64,000 bases of DNA from an uncultured Oscillospiraceae bacterium (GTDB taxonomy: Bacteria; Bacillota; Clostridia; Oscillospirales; Ruminococcaceae), in assembly GCA_934465295.1 (NCBI GenBank), contig CAKSKU010000001.1, positions 186,001 to 250,000 of the forward strand. The letters run 5' to 3'. The notes under the pieces were generated by a model. The model ran no database searches and had not been told where the DNA came from. It saw nothing but the letters and a program-made list of their open reading frames with translations. The position numbers and the translations under genes are program-made. Of this stretch, positions 53,115 through 62,152 are shown one piece after another; the stretch's first letter is position 1; each line of letters opens with the position of its first letter.

Positions 53115-54296
53115 ATGCTTTGTTATCCCGATTACAGCAGATCAATAATAAGCGTTATCTCCTCGATAATGAATTATTACAGAGCACCGTATGAGTACCC
53201 CACCGTTCCTGCGCTCGACAAGCATTTGTCGAATTTTTACAAGAACGTTGTCCTTATCGTTCTTGACGGAATGGGTCATGATATGCTTGAACACGATCTG
53301 CCGTCGAATTCATTTTTGAGGAGCAGCTGTGTTTCAAAGCTTTCATCTGTTTTTCCGTCCACCACTGCTTCGGCAATGACGAGCTTTTACACCGGCGTTT
53401 CCCCGAATGAACACGCTTGGCTCGGCTGGTCGCTTTTCTTCAAGGAATTCTGTCGGACGATAGATGTATTCACGAACCTTGACACATACACAAAGCAGCC
53501 TGCGGCAATTTCAAGTGCAGCGGAATTCATTATGCCTTACGAAACGATATATCAGTCTATCGCAAGCTCGATAATCGGCGAGGTTCAGCCTTTCACGATA
53601 TCGCAGTCAAAGGTCAGGATCGCAGAGAATGGGAACATTCACAAGACCGCTGAAAAATTTGACACGGTATGCGAGCTTATCGGAAAGATATGTGCGACAA
53701 ATCAGAACACTTTCACATATGTTCAATGGTGTTCGCCCGATGATACGGCTCACCGCACGGGCTGTTACTCCGATGAAACAAAGGAAAAGCTTGCTGACAT
53801 AAACCGAAAGCTTGAAGCTTTATATAAGTCCGTGACGGACACGCTGTTCATTGTGACCGCCGACCACGGAATGATAGATATTTCCGACGAGATACTTATA
53901 GACCGCATACCCGAGATAAACGAATGTCTTATTCTTCCGCCTTTTATCGAAAGCAGAGCGATGTCTTTCTTCGTAAAATCGGACAGACGGACTGATTTTG
54001 AACGTGCTTTCACCAATCTTCTCGGACAGGATTTTCTGCTTCTGAGCAGGCGTGAGGTTTTCGACAAGAAGCTTCTCGGCGGTGGAAAAACTCACAATAA
54101 AACGCTCGACTTTATCGGTGATTACTTTGCCTGTGCGATATCGGACATCGGGCTTCGCTATCGGACGATGAATGCAAAGCCTAAAATTATGAACAAGGCG
54201 AACCATGGCGGTCTTACCGAGCAGGAAATGACCGTTCCGCTCATTATCGCCGCAACGAAGCAGACCAAAGAATACAAACAGAAAAAGCTAATTTAA
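53115..54296 (+). CDS. Alkaline-phosphatase-superfamily phosphodiesterase
   Basis: A 393-residue type I phosphodiesterase/nucleotide pyrophosphatase-like protein. The metal site starts at D51 in LIVLDGMG, the nucleophile is in FPSTTASA (T83 or T84), and further ligands appear in PDDTAH, TADHGM and NHGG. There is no signal peptide, so it is probably cytoplasmic. It is inserted between ruvA and ruvB with short gaps (23 and 12 bp), which ties its expression to recombination genes. Substrate is unknown. Confidence 0.82.
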   Translation: MLCYPDYSRSIISVISSIMNYYRAPYEYPTVPALDKHLSNFYKNVVLIVLDGMGHDMLEHDLPSNSFLRSSCVSKLSSVFPSTTASAMTSFYTGVSPNEHAWLGWSLFFKEFCRTIDVFTNLDTYTKQPAAISSAAEFIMPYETIYQSIASSIIGEVQPFTISQSKVRIAENGNIHKTAEKFDTVCELIGKICATNQNTFTYVQWCSPDDTAHRTGCYSDETKEKLADINRKLEALYKSVTDTLFIVTADHGMIDISDEILIDRIPEINECLILPPFIESRAMSFFVKSDRRTDFERAFTNLLGQDFLLLSRREVFDKKLLGGGKTHNKTLDFIGDYFACAISDIGLRYRTMNAKPKIMNKANHGGLTEQEMTVPLIIAATKQTKEYKQKKLI

Positions 54297-54308
54297 GGAG
54301 GTAGGATC

Positions 54309-55370
54309 GTGCTTGAATCAAGCGAGATGAATTTTGAGGAACGCATGGTTTCTCCTAAAAAAACAGAGAACGAAACAGACGATTTTGAAGTCACGCTCCG
54401 TCCGAAGACCCTTTCGGAATATATCGGACAGGATAAGATAAAGGAAAATCTTTCGATTTTTATAGAAGCTGCAAAAAAGCGAAGCGAACCGCTCGATCAT
54501 GTTCTTTTATACGGCCCTCCGGGACTTGGCAAGACTACCCTTTCGGCTATCATTGCGCACGAAATGGGCGTAAATATCCGTGTCACCTCGGGTCCTGCGA
54601 TCGAAAAGCCGGGCGATCTTGCGGCGCTGCTCACAAATTTGCAGGAAAACGATGTACTTTTCATCGATGAGATACACCGTCTTTCACGCTCGATAGAGGA
54701 AGTTCTTTATCCTGCGCTGGAGGATTATGCGCTTGATATTATTATAGGAAAAGGTCCATCGGCACGTTCGCTGCGTATAGATCTGCCGAAATTCACGCTC
54801 ATCGGCGCAACAACACGAGCAGGTCAGCTCACCTCGCCGCTCCGTGACCGTTTCGGCGTTATAATGAGGCTGGAGCTTTACAGCGTTGAGCAGCTTTCCG
54901 ACATTATAATGCGTTCGGCTGTAATTCTCGGCATTGCCTGTGACAAAGCAGGTGCTACCGAGCTTGCACGGCGTTCAAGAGGTACTCCCCGTATTGCGAA
55001 CCGCTTCTTAAAGCGAGTGCGTGATTTTGCCGAGGTCATCGGTGACGGAAAAATCACCGAGGACATTGCCAAGATAGCTCTTGACCGACTTGAAGTAGAT
55101 TCTCTCGGTCTTGATAATATGGATAAGCGTATGCTGAATATGATTATAAAAGGCTACAGCGGCGGCCCTGTCGGACTGGAAACGCTTGCTTCTGCTATCG
55201 GTGAAGAATCCGTTACGCTTGAAGACGTATGCGAGCCGTATCTGATGCAGCTCGGTTTCCTTTCACGTACACCGAGAGGACGCTGTGCGACTGCGCTTGC
55301 CTACAAGCATCTCGGGTATGAATACAAGAGCGATGCGAACGCTGATGACGATCAGCTCAGATTTGAATAA
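54309..55370 (+). CDS. ruvB: Holliday junction helicase RuvB
   Basis: RuvB is the AAA+ motor of branch migration. The 353-residue protein has Walker A GPPGLGKTT (69-77), Walker B FIDEIHRL, sensor GATTRAGQLTSPLRDRFG and a C-terminal winged helix. It starts at a GTG behind a strong AAGGAGG box, immediately after the phosphodiesterase gene. Confidence 0.97.
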   Translation: MLESSEMNFEERMVSPKKTENETDDFEVTLRPKTLSEYIGQDKIKENLSIFIEAAKKRSEPLDHVLLYGPPGLGKTTLSAIIAHEMGVNIRVTSGPAIEKPGDLAALLTNLQENDVLFIDEIHRLSRSIEEVLYPALEDYALDIIIGKGPSARSLRIDLPKFTLIGATTRAGQLTSPLRDRFGVIMRLELYSVEQLSDIIMRSAVILGIACDKAGATELARRSRGTPRIANRFLKRVRDFAEVIGDGKITEDIAKIALDRLEVDSLGLDNMDKRMLNMIIKGYSGGPVGLETLASAIGEESVTLEDVCEPYLMQLGFLSRTPRGRCATALAYKHLGYEYKSDANADDDQLRFE

Positions 55371-55409
55371 TAAATATTTAAGCCGCAAAACGGCGGATCG
55401 GAGAGAATT

Positions 55410-56774
55410 ATGGGAAGACTATTTGGTACAGACGGAGCAAGAGGAGTTGCTATAACCGAACTTACCTGCGAAATGGCTATGCAGATCGGCAGAGCCGCAG
55501 CAATGGTGCTTACTCAGAAATCACATAAAAAGGCAAAAATCCTTATCGGCAAGGACACAAGAATATCCTCCGATGTTCTTGAAGCTGCACTTGCGGCAGG
55601 TATCTGCTCTATCGGTGCGGATGCTGTTATCCTCGGAGTTGTTCCGACACCTGCCGTTGCATATCTCGTTCAGAAAAGAGAAGCTGACGCAGGGATCATG
55701 ATATCCGCATCGCACAACAGCATGGAATTCAACGGCATCAAGCTTTTCTCGGGCAAGGGCTTCAAGCTTTCCGATGATATTGAAGAAGAGATCGAGGCAC
55801 TTATACTTGACACTCCCGAAAAGATAAAGGAACAGATCACGGGCGGCGCAAACATCGGAAGAATTTCCTATGACAAAAACGCTGAATGGGACTACATAAG
55901 AAGTATTATGAAGACCATCGACCACAATCTCAGCGGAATAAGGGTCGCTATCGACTGTGCGAACGGTTCGGCAAGCACTACCGCAGAGAAGCTTTTCTCG
56001 GGTCTTGGCGCATCTGTTCTTATGCTCAACGACAAGCCGAACGGCACAAATATCAACGAACGCTGCGGCTCGACTTTCCTTGAACCGCTTCAGAAATTCG
56101 TTATCGAAAACAAGTGTCACGTTGGCGTTGCATTTGACGGCGATGCCGACCGCTGTCTTGCCGTTGATGAAAACGGTGCTATCCTTGACGGCGACAAGCT
56201 TATTGCTGTTTTCGCAAGAGATATGCGTGACAAGGGAACTTTGAAGAAGAACACGGCTGTTGTTACGATAATGACGAACCTTGGTTTTGCTCACTTTGCA
56301 AAGGCAGGCAACATCAACATCGTTTCGACAAAAGTCGGCGACAGATACATCATTGAACAGATGCTTGCGAACGACTACAACCTCGGCGGTGAGCAGTCGG
56401 GACATATCATTTTCAGAGATTTCTCCACTACGGGCGATGGTCAGCTGACGGCTGTTCAGCTTCTTTCCGTTCTGAAGCGCTCCGAACACAAGGCTTCCGA
56501 GCTTGGAAAGATAATGGAACGCTATCCGCAGGTGATGATAAATGTCAAGATAACTAACGACTGGAAAGAAAAGTGGAAGAACGATTCCGAGATCGAAGAG
56601 ATAATCTCCGTCAATCAGAAGCTTCTCGGCACAACGGGACGTATCCTTGTCCGTGAAAGCGGAACAGAACCGCTTATCCGTGTTATGATCGAGGGCAAGC
56701 ATTTTGATGTTATCAACGATATGGCTGTAAAGATCGCCGACAAGATAAAGGAACGCTGCACTTTGGCTGAATAA
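55410..56774 (+). CDS. glmM: Phosphoglucosamine mutase
   Basis: GlmM converts glucosamine 6-phosphate to the 1-phosphate for UDP-GlcNAc and peptidoglycan. The 454-residue protein has the phosphoserine S101 in ISASHNS, the metal loop DGDADR and the phosphate-binding RESGTEPLIRVM. It follows ruvB by 39 bp, which include a small GCCG/CGGC hairpin before the ribosome site. Confidence 0.96.
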   Translation: MGRLFGTDGARGVAITELTCEMAMQIGRAAAMVLTQKSHKKAKILIGKDTRISSDVLEAALAAGICSIGADAVILGVVPTPAVAYLVQKREADAGIMISASHNSMEFNGIKLFSGKGFKLSDDIEEEIEALILDTPEKIKEQITGGANIGRISYDKNAEWDYIRSIMKTIDHNLSGIRVAIDCANGSASTTAEKLFSGLGASVLMLNDKPNGTNINERCGSTFLEPLQKFVIENKCHVGVAFDGDADRCLAVDENGAILDGDKLIAVFARDMRDKGTLKKNTAVVTIMTNLGFAHFAKAGNINIVSTKVGDRYIIEQMLANDYNLGGEQSGHIIFRDFSTTGDGQLTAVQLLSVLKRSEHKASELGKIMERYPQVMINVKITNDWKEKWKNDSEIEEIISVNQKLLGTTGRILVRESGTEPLIRVMIEGKHFDVINDMAVKIADKIKERCTLAE

Positions 56775-56800
56775 TTGCACAGGAAAGGAACTTTTAAAAT

Positions 56801-57667
56801 ATGAGAACAGCAGAAAACTGGAAGGATTATCAGCTCATCGACTGCTCCGATTCCGAAAAGCTTGAAAAATGGGGCAATATCGTTCTTATCCGTCCCGACC
56901 CACAGATCATATGGAAAACGGGACACAAAACGCAGCTCTGGAACAGTGCGCACGGTCATTATCACCGCTCCGAAAAAGGCGGCGGACACTGGGACTTCGC
57001 TAAGAAAATTCCCGACAGCTGGCTTATTTCCTACGGTGACTTGAAATTCAACATTCGTCCGACGGGATTCAAGCACACGGGACTTTTCCCCGAGCAGGCT
57101 GTAAACTGGGACTATATGTCCGAGCTTATAAAAAATGCGGGACGGCCGATAAACGTTCTCAATCTTTTCGCTTACACGGGCGGCGCAACGCTCGCCTGTG
57201 CAAATGCAGGCGCATCGGTTTGTCATGTTGACGCTTCAAAGGGTATGGTTCAATGGGCAAGGGACAACGCTGCTTCATCGGGACTTTCCGACAAGCCTAT
57301 ACGCTGGATAGTTGACGACTGCGAAAAATTCGTTGCCCGTGAAATAAAGCGAGGAAGAAAATACGACGCTGTTATAATGGATCCTCCTTCTTACGGAAGG
57401 GGTCCAAATCAGGAGGTCTGGAAGCTTGAGGACTGCATTTACGATCTTGTAAAGCTCTGCACGGGAGTATTGAGCGACGATCCGCTTTTCTTCCTTCTGA
57501 ACAGCTACACGACGGGACTTTCGCCGTCCGTTATGGCTTATCTTCTCGGAGAAACGGTTGCGGCGAAATTCGGCGGAAAAGTCACGGCTGATGAGATTGG
57601 TTTACCTGTAAAGGAAAGCAGCTTCACACTGCCGTGCGGCTCTACTGCGATCTGGACTAAGAATTAA
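56801..57667 (+). CDS. Class I SAM-dependent methyltransferase
   Basis: A 288-residue methyltransferase with motif I LNLFAYTGGATLACANAG and a catalytic-loop-like DAVIMDPPSYGRGP, as in the RlmI/RlmK-like rRNA methyltransferase group. It lacks an N-terminal PUA or THUMP RNA-binding domain. It is most likely an rRNA-modifying enzyme; the exact base is not readable. Confidence 0.85.
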   Translation: MRTAENWKDYQLIDCSDSEKLEKWGNIVLIRPDPQIIWKTGHKTQLWNSAHGHYHRSEKGGGHWDFAKKIPDSWLISYGDLKFNIRPTGFKHTGLFPEQAVNWDYMSELIKNAGRPINVLNLFAYTGGATLACANAGASVCHVDASKGMVQWARDNAASSGLSDKPIRWIVDDCEKFVAREIKRGRKYDAVIMDPPSYGRGPNQEVWKLEDCIYDLVKLCTGVLSDDPLFFLLNSYTTGLSPSVMAYLLGETVAAKFGGKVTADEIGLPVKESSFTLPCGSTAIWTKN

Positions 57668-57679
57668 CGGAGGTCAAAA

Positions 57680-57877
57680 ATGGCTGTACTTGCGCTATTT
57701 GGCGGAATTTACTTTATTATTGCAGGTATTATCGGCAAGGGAAAAGCCTTTACATCAAAAATGGGCACTCCCCTTACGGGAAAAGAATTTAAAGCTGTTA
57801 AAATAACATATATTGTTGTCGGAATACTCCTGCTTATCATCTCTGCATACAGCTTTTGGCAGCTGTATAACACATAA
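57680..57877 (+). CDS. Small two-helix membrane protein
   Basis: A 65-residue protein with hydrophobic helices at ~2-20 and ~42-62, separated by a basic loop (KGKAFTSKMGTPLTGKEFK). It has a GGAGG box and fits tightly between the methyltransferase and ecfA1 genes (12- and 14-bp gaps). I do not recognise the family. Confidence 0.7.
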   Translation: MAVLALFGGIYFIIAGIIGKGKAFTSKMGTPLTGKEFKAVKITYIVVGILLLIISAYSFWQLYNT

Positions 57878-57891
57878 AAGGAGGCGAAAGC

Positions 57892-58746
57892 TTGGAAAAT
57901 ATAATTATTGCGGAAAATGTTGAGTTTTCCTACCCTGCTGACCCCGAAAGCGGCGAAGAGGCGGCTCTTATCCTCAAAGATGTTTCAATGACGATAAAAA
58001 AGGGCGAATTTGTGGCTGTTCTTGGGCATAACGGCTCGGGAAAATCGACAATTGCAAAGCATTTCAACGCTATCCTTACGCCTGTTAAGGGCAAGGTCTT
58101 CTCCAACGGGATAGATACATCGGACGAGAGCAAGCTTTTCGACATTCGCCAGCATATCGGTATGGTTTTTCAGAACCCCGACAATCAGATCGTTGCGACT
58201 ATCGTTGAGGAAGATGTTGCTTTTGCGCTTGAAAATATGGGCGTTCCGCAGAAAGAGATGCGTGAGCGTGTTGATGATGCGCTCCGCTCGGTCAATATGT
58301 ATGAATACAAGGATCACTCGCCGAGCCAGCTTTCGGGCGGTCAGAAGCAGCGTGTTGCCATTGCGGGCATAATTGCGATGCGCCCTGACTGCATCGTTAT
58401 GGACGAGCCTACTGCGATGCTTGACCCGAACGGACGAAAGGAAGTTATGAAAACTATCAAAAAGCTGAACAAGGATTTCGGCATAACGATAGTTCTCATC
58501 ACGCACTATATGGACGAGGCGGCTCTTGCTGACAGGATAATCGTTATGGACAGCGGAAATATTGTTATGGAGGGTGTTCCGAAGGATATTTTTTCGCAGG
58601 TGGAAAGGATGAAGTCGCTCGGACTTGATGTTCCTCAGGTGACAGAGCTTATGTATATGCTCGGGAAAGAGGGACTTCCTTCCGACACACATATTATAAA
58701 TGCAGACGAATGTGTTGACGCACTTATGGAGCTTCTTGACAGGTAA
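57892..58746 (+). CDS. ecfA1: ECF transporter ATPase EcfA1
   Basis: One of the two ATPases of the energy-coupling module that powers vitamin/metal uptake with various S components. The 284-residue protein has Walker A GHNGSGKST (45-53), the signature LSGGQKQRV, Walker B VMDEPTAML and the switch His in LITHYMDE. The start is a TTG behind GGAGG. No S component is encoded here, so this is a shared (group II) module. Confidence 0.94.
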   Translation: MENIIIAENVEFSYPADPESGEEAALILKDVSMTIKKGEFVAVLGHNGSGKSTIAKHFNAILTPVKGKVFSNGIDTSDESKLFDIRQHIGMVFQNPDNQIVATIVEEDVAFALENMGVPQKEMRERVDDALRSVNMYEYKDHSPSQLSGGQKQRVAIAGIIAMRPDCIVMDEPTAMLDPNGRKEVMKTIKKLNKDFGITIVLITHYMDEAALADRIIVMDSGNIVMEGVPKDIFSQVERMKSLGLDVPQVTELMYMLGKEGLPSDTHIINADECVDALMELLDR

Positions 58747-58773
58747 ATGACATTTTTTTTGGGGGTAAAGAGT

Positions 58774-59628
58774 ATGGTTTTATCAATAGTTTTCACCGTG
58801 GCTTATTTTGTACTTGCTGTTATCTTTCCGCTGAGAGGCAGAAGGACTATGCCGACGGCGGCAAAGGCGGCGTTTATGCTGGGGCTTCCGATGCTCGGCA
58901 TATTCGCTTTTATACAGGAAAAGCTTGTTGAAAGGAAATATTCCGCTGCATTTTCGGACATAGACATAGACGACACGGCAGGATATGAAAGCATAAGGTC
59001 GCTGATAACGCCTGCGGGTGATATTTTTCTGCCGATGTTTATCGGGCTTATCGGTGCGATCGCAGTGATCGTCGGAATGGTAAAGGTAATAAAATACCCT
59101 CTTTCCGAGGAGCTGTCCGAATACTCAAAGGAACTTACGGGTTCTCTTGCTTCTGACTATCAGAAAAAGTGTGCAGGCTACATTTCCTCTTGGGGAATAA
59201 CCATAGCTGTTTGCTCGTTATTGTTCATAGCAGGATTTATCGTTTATTTTGCGCAGATAATACCGAAGCTCCCCGAGCTGCTTGAAATTGCTTTTGCGGC
59301 ATGCATAGTATGCGGTTTTCTGATATTTATCGCATTGTTTGTCCCTTTTACGTTTATTTTTCTTATCGCAGGGGCAGGATATGTTCTTTCAACGGTGGCT
59401 GTAATGGCTGTCATAGCCTGTCTGCCGCAGATACTGGGAATGATAATGTGCAGCTTCGGGTTCGGTATGGCTTTCACGGCTGCGGCTGTGATATCGATAT
59501 GTGCCGCAGTCCGAATGAAAAGATCGGGCGAATACACCACGGGCAAAACTGCCCTTTACATAATCGGCTCGCTTATCCCGATAGTAAACCTTTTTACCCT
59601 CACAGCAATAAAAAAACAATCGTATTGA
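58774..59628 (+). CDS. Unrecognised polytopic membrane protein
   Basis: A protein of 284 residues with about seven membrane helices, a short acidic loop after helix 2 (DIDIDDTAGYES) and a basic C-terminus. The ATG at 58774 is preferred: GGGGG lies before it, while the ATG at 58747, right after the ecfA1 stop, has no box. It splits the normally adjacent ecfA1 and ecfA2 genes. It has no EcfT motifs and does not clearly look like an S component. Function is unknown. Confidence 0.75.
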   Translation: MVLSIVFTVAYFVLAVIFPLRGRRTMPTAAKAAFMLGLPMLGIFAFIQEKLVERKYSAAFSDIDIDDTAGYESIRSLITPAGDIFLPMFIGLIGAIAVIVGMVKVIKYPLSEELSEYSKELTGSLASDYQKKCAGYISSWGITIAVCSLLFIAGFIVYFAQIIPKLPELLEIAFAACIVCGFLIFIALFVPFTFIFLIAGAGYVLSTVAVMAVIACLPQILGMIMCSFGFGMAFTAAAVISICAAVRMKRSGEYTTGKTALYIIGSLIPIVNLFTLTAIKKQSY

Positions 59629-59669
59629 GCCGTTCCATATCAACTTCAGAAAACATTATCCGTTTAGTG

Positions 59670-59683
59670 TGAAATGTATTTCA
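59670..59683. promoter_or_regulatory. Palindrome upstream of ecfA2
   Basis: TGAAAT-GT-ATTTCA is a perfect 6-bp inverted repeat 21 bp before the ecfA2 start, just before the AAAGGAAAG ribosome site. It could be an operator; no promoter was identified with it. Confidence 0.4.
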
Positions 59684-59703
59684 TTTGAAAGGAAAGTTCT
59701 TTA

Positions 59704-60576
59704 ATGGCAATTATCAAAACCGAAAACCTAACCTACACTTACAGCGTAGGAACTCCATTCGAGAAAACCGCTGTAAATAATGTAAACCTTGAAATTGAAG
59801 AGGGTGAGCTTGTCGGCATCATCGGACACACGGGTTCGGGCAAGTCAACACTCATTCAGCATCTTAACGGACTTATCAAGCCGACCTCAGGCAAGGTCAT
59901 CATTGACGGGCAGGATATATGGAGCAAGGAAGTCAAGCTCCGTGATGTTCGCTTCAAGGTCGGACTTGTTTTCCAGTATCCCGAATATCAGATTTTTGAG
60001 GAGACTGTTTACAAGGATATCGCATTCGGACCTAAAAATATGGGACTTGATGATAAAGAGATAGAAAGACGAATTTACGAAATGACCGATCTTCTCGGAC
60101 TGGGCAGGGATAATCTCAAAAAGTCGCCGTTCGAGCTTTCGGGCGGTCAGAAGCGGCGTGTTGCCATTGCAGGCGTAATGGCTATGCAGCCGAAGGTCCT
60201 CATTCTTGACGAACCGACTGCGGGACTTGACCCCAAGGGCAGAGATATCATTCTTGAACAGATAAAGGAATATCACAGAAAAACGCAGTCTACCGTTCTT
60301 CTTGTTTCACACAGTATGGAAGACGTTGCGAAGTTTGCGACAAAGATCCTCGTTATGGATCATTCAGAGGTTTTCTGCTACGACACGCCGCCGAAGGTTT
60401 TTATGCAGGCTGATGAGCTTACCAAGATAGGGCTTTCCGTTCCGCAGGTGACAAAGGTTTTCCTTGCGCTGCGTGAAAAGGGCATCGACATTCGTTCCGA
60501 TGTTTACACGACCGAATTCGCTGTAAAAACTATCAAGGAATACCTTGCAGGACATAGGAGATCGTTAAATGCTTAA
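59704..60576 (+). CDS. ecfA2: ECF transporter ATPase EcfA2
   Basis: The partner ATPase of EcfA1 (290 residues): Walker A GHTGSGKST (41-49), signature LSGGQKRRV, Walker B LILDEPTAGL, and an EcfA2-type C-terminal domain. It overlaps ecfT by 8 bp, so the two are translationally coupled. Confidence 0.94.
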   Translation: MAIIKTENLTYTYSVGTPFEKTAVNNVNLEIEEGELVGIIGHTGSGKSTLIQHLNGLIKPTSGKVIIDGQDIWSKEVKLRDVRFKVGLVFQYPEYQIFEETVYKDIAFGPKNMGLDDKEIERRIYEMTDLLGLGRDNLKKSPFELSGGQKRRVAIAGVMAMQPKVLILDEPTAGLDPKGRDIILEQIKEYHRKTQSTVLLVSHSMEDVAKFATKILVMDHSEVFCYDTPPKVFMQADELTKIGLSVPQVTKVFLALREKGIDIRSDVYTTEFAVKTIKEYLAGHRRSLNA

Positions 60577-61372
60577 GGATATCACAATCGGACAGTATTT
60601 CCCGGGCAATTCCGTTATTCATCGGCTTGACCCGAGATTCAAGATAATAATAACCGCCGTTTTCATCGTTTCGCTTTTCTGTGCGGACAACTTTCTCGGA
60701 CTGCTCATAAGCTGTGTTTTTATGCTTATATCGTTCCTTATCTCGAAAATTCCGCTGAAGCTTATGATGAAGAGCATAAAGCCTATCGTACCTATCATAA
60801 TTTTCACGACAGTGCTTAACCTTTTCTTCCTCGACGGAGTTACGCTTTTTAAGCTTGGATTTTTAAAGGTGACCTATGAGGGCTTGCGGACATCGGTATT
60901 TATGATAATACGAATAATTGCGCTCATTATGGGTTCTTCGCTGCTGACCTATACGACATCTCCTATCACTCTCACAGATGCTATTGAAAGGCTTATGTCG
61001 CCGCTTGCGAAGATACATCTCCCCGTTCACGAGCTTGCGATGATGATGACTATTGCGCTCCGCTTTATCCCTACGCTTATTGAAGAAACGGACAAGATAA
61101 TGTCTGCGCAGAAAGCCAGGGGTGCTGACATGGAGAGCGGAAATCTTATGCAGAGAGCAAAGGCTCTCACTCCGATACTCATTCCCCTTTTCGTTTCGGC
61201 TTTCCGACGTGCGGAGGAGCTTGCGCTCGCAATGGAGTGCCGCTGTTATCACGGCGGTGAGGGCAGGACACGCTTGAAGGAACTTAAATCGACTGCGGCT
61301 GACTACACTGCGCTCGGACTTTCGTTCGTATTTCTTGATGCGGTAATTATTATGATCATTATTTTCGGTTAA
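60569..61372 (+). CDS. ecfT: ECF transporter transmembrane protein EcfT
   Basis: A 267-residue membrane protein with five or so helices and the two Ala-Arg coupling motifs (QKARGADMESG and the later CRCYHGGEGRT region) that touch the ATPases. With EcfA1 and EcfA2 it forms the ECF energiser. truA follows, as in many Firmicutes. Confidence 0.93.
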   Translation: MLKDITIGQYFPGNSVIHRLDPRFKIIITAVFIVSLFCADNFLGLLISCVFMLISFLISKIPLKLMMKSIKPIVPIIIFTTVLNLFFLDGVTLFKLGFLKVTYEGLRTSVFMIIRIIALIMGSSLLTYTTSPITLTDAIERLMSPLAKIHLPVHELAMMMTIALRFIPTLIEETDKIMSAQKARGADMESGNLMQRAKALTPILIPLFVSAFRRAEELALAMECRCYHGGEGRTRLKELKSTAADYTALGLSFVFLDAVIIMIIIFG

Positions 61373-61384
61373 GTGGAGAAAGCT

Positions 61385-62119
61385 ATGCGCAACTTAAAAT
61401 GCACAATGTCATACAGAGGGACGGCTTATCACGGGTTTCAGAGCCAGAACAACGCTGTTGCAATTCAGGATATACTTGAAGAACGTCTGTCCTATCTTAC
61501 TCACGGTGATGTAAAGGTCAACGGCTGTTCACGGACGGACAAGGGCGTTCATGCGAACGAATTCTGCTTCAACTTCAGGACGGAGCATCCTATCCCCTGC
61601 AATAACATTATAAGGGGGGTAAACTCGCTTCTGCCCGATGATATCGCAGTTCACACCTGCGAGGAGGTCGATGAGGATTTTCACGCACGCTACTCCTGCA
61701 TCGGCAAGGAATATGTTTATCTTATGCTGAACCGACCGACCAAAGACCCTTTCACCTCCGATCTTGCGATGCATTATCCGTATAAGCTTGACACGGAGCT
61801 GCTTGACCGATGTGCGCAGAGCTTTGTCGGTACGCACGATTTCACGTCCTTCTGCGGAACTGCGAACATAAAGGAGAACTGCACAAGGACAATTGAGTAT
61901 TTTTGCGTACAGAATGATGAAAGTTTTGTGAGATTTATTGTAAAAGGCGACGGTTTCCTGTATAATATGGTTAGGATAATGGTCGGAACGCTTATCTTTA
62001 TAAATGAGGGCAGGATACCGCCCGACGGGATAGCTGATATCCTTGACAAAAAGGACAGAAATTACGCAGGAAAGACTGCTGCTCCCTACGGACTTTATCT
62101 GAACAGAGTTTTTTACTGA
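61385..62119 (+). CDS. truA: tRNA pseudouridine(38-40) synthase TruA
   Basis: TruA modifies positions 38-40 of tRNA. The 244-residue protein has its catalytic Asp, D52, in GCSRTDKGVHANEF. The ATG at 61385 follows GGAG by 6 nt; a GTG four codons upstream overlaps that box. It trails the ecf genes, as is common. Confidence 0.95.
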   Translation: MRNLKCTMSYRGTAYHGFQSQNNAVAIQDILEERLSYLTHGDVKVNGCSRTDKGVHANEFCFNFRTEHPIPCNNIIRGVNSLLPDDIAVHTCEEVDEDFHARYSCIGKEYVYLMLNRPTKDPFTSDLAMHYPYKLDTELLDRCAQSFVGTHDFTSFCGTANIKENCTRTIEYFCVQNDESFVRFIVKGDGFLYNMVRIMVGTLIFINEGRIPPDGIADILDKKDRNYAGKTAAPYGLYLNRVFY

Positions 62120-62152
62120 TAATGGGGATATATGACTTGAAAGGACTAAAAA

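Noticed and set aside
55521..56780. 419-codon open frame on the minus strand opposite glmM
   Set aside because: It mirrors the strongly conserved glmM frame, has no ribosome site and encodes a Cys/Arg/Val-rich sequence typical of antisense reading.
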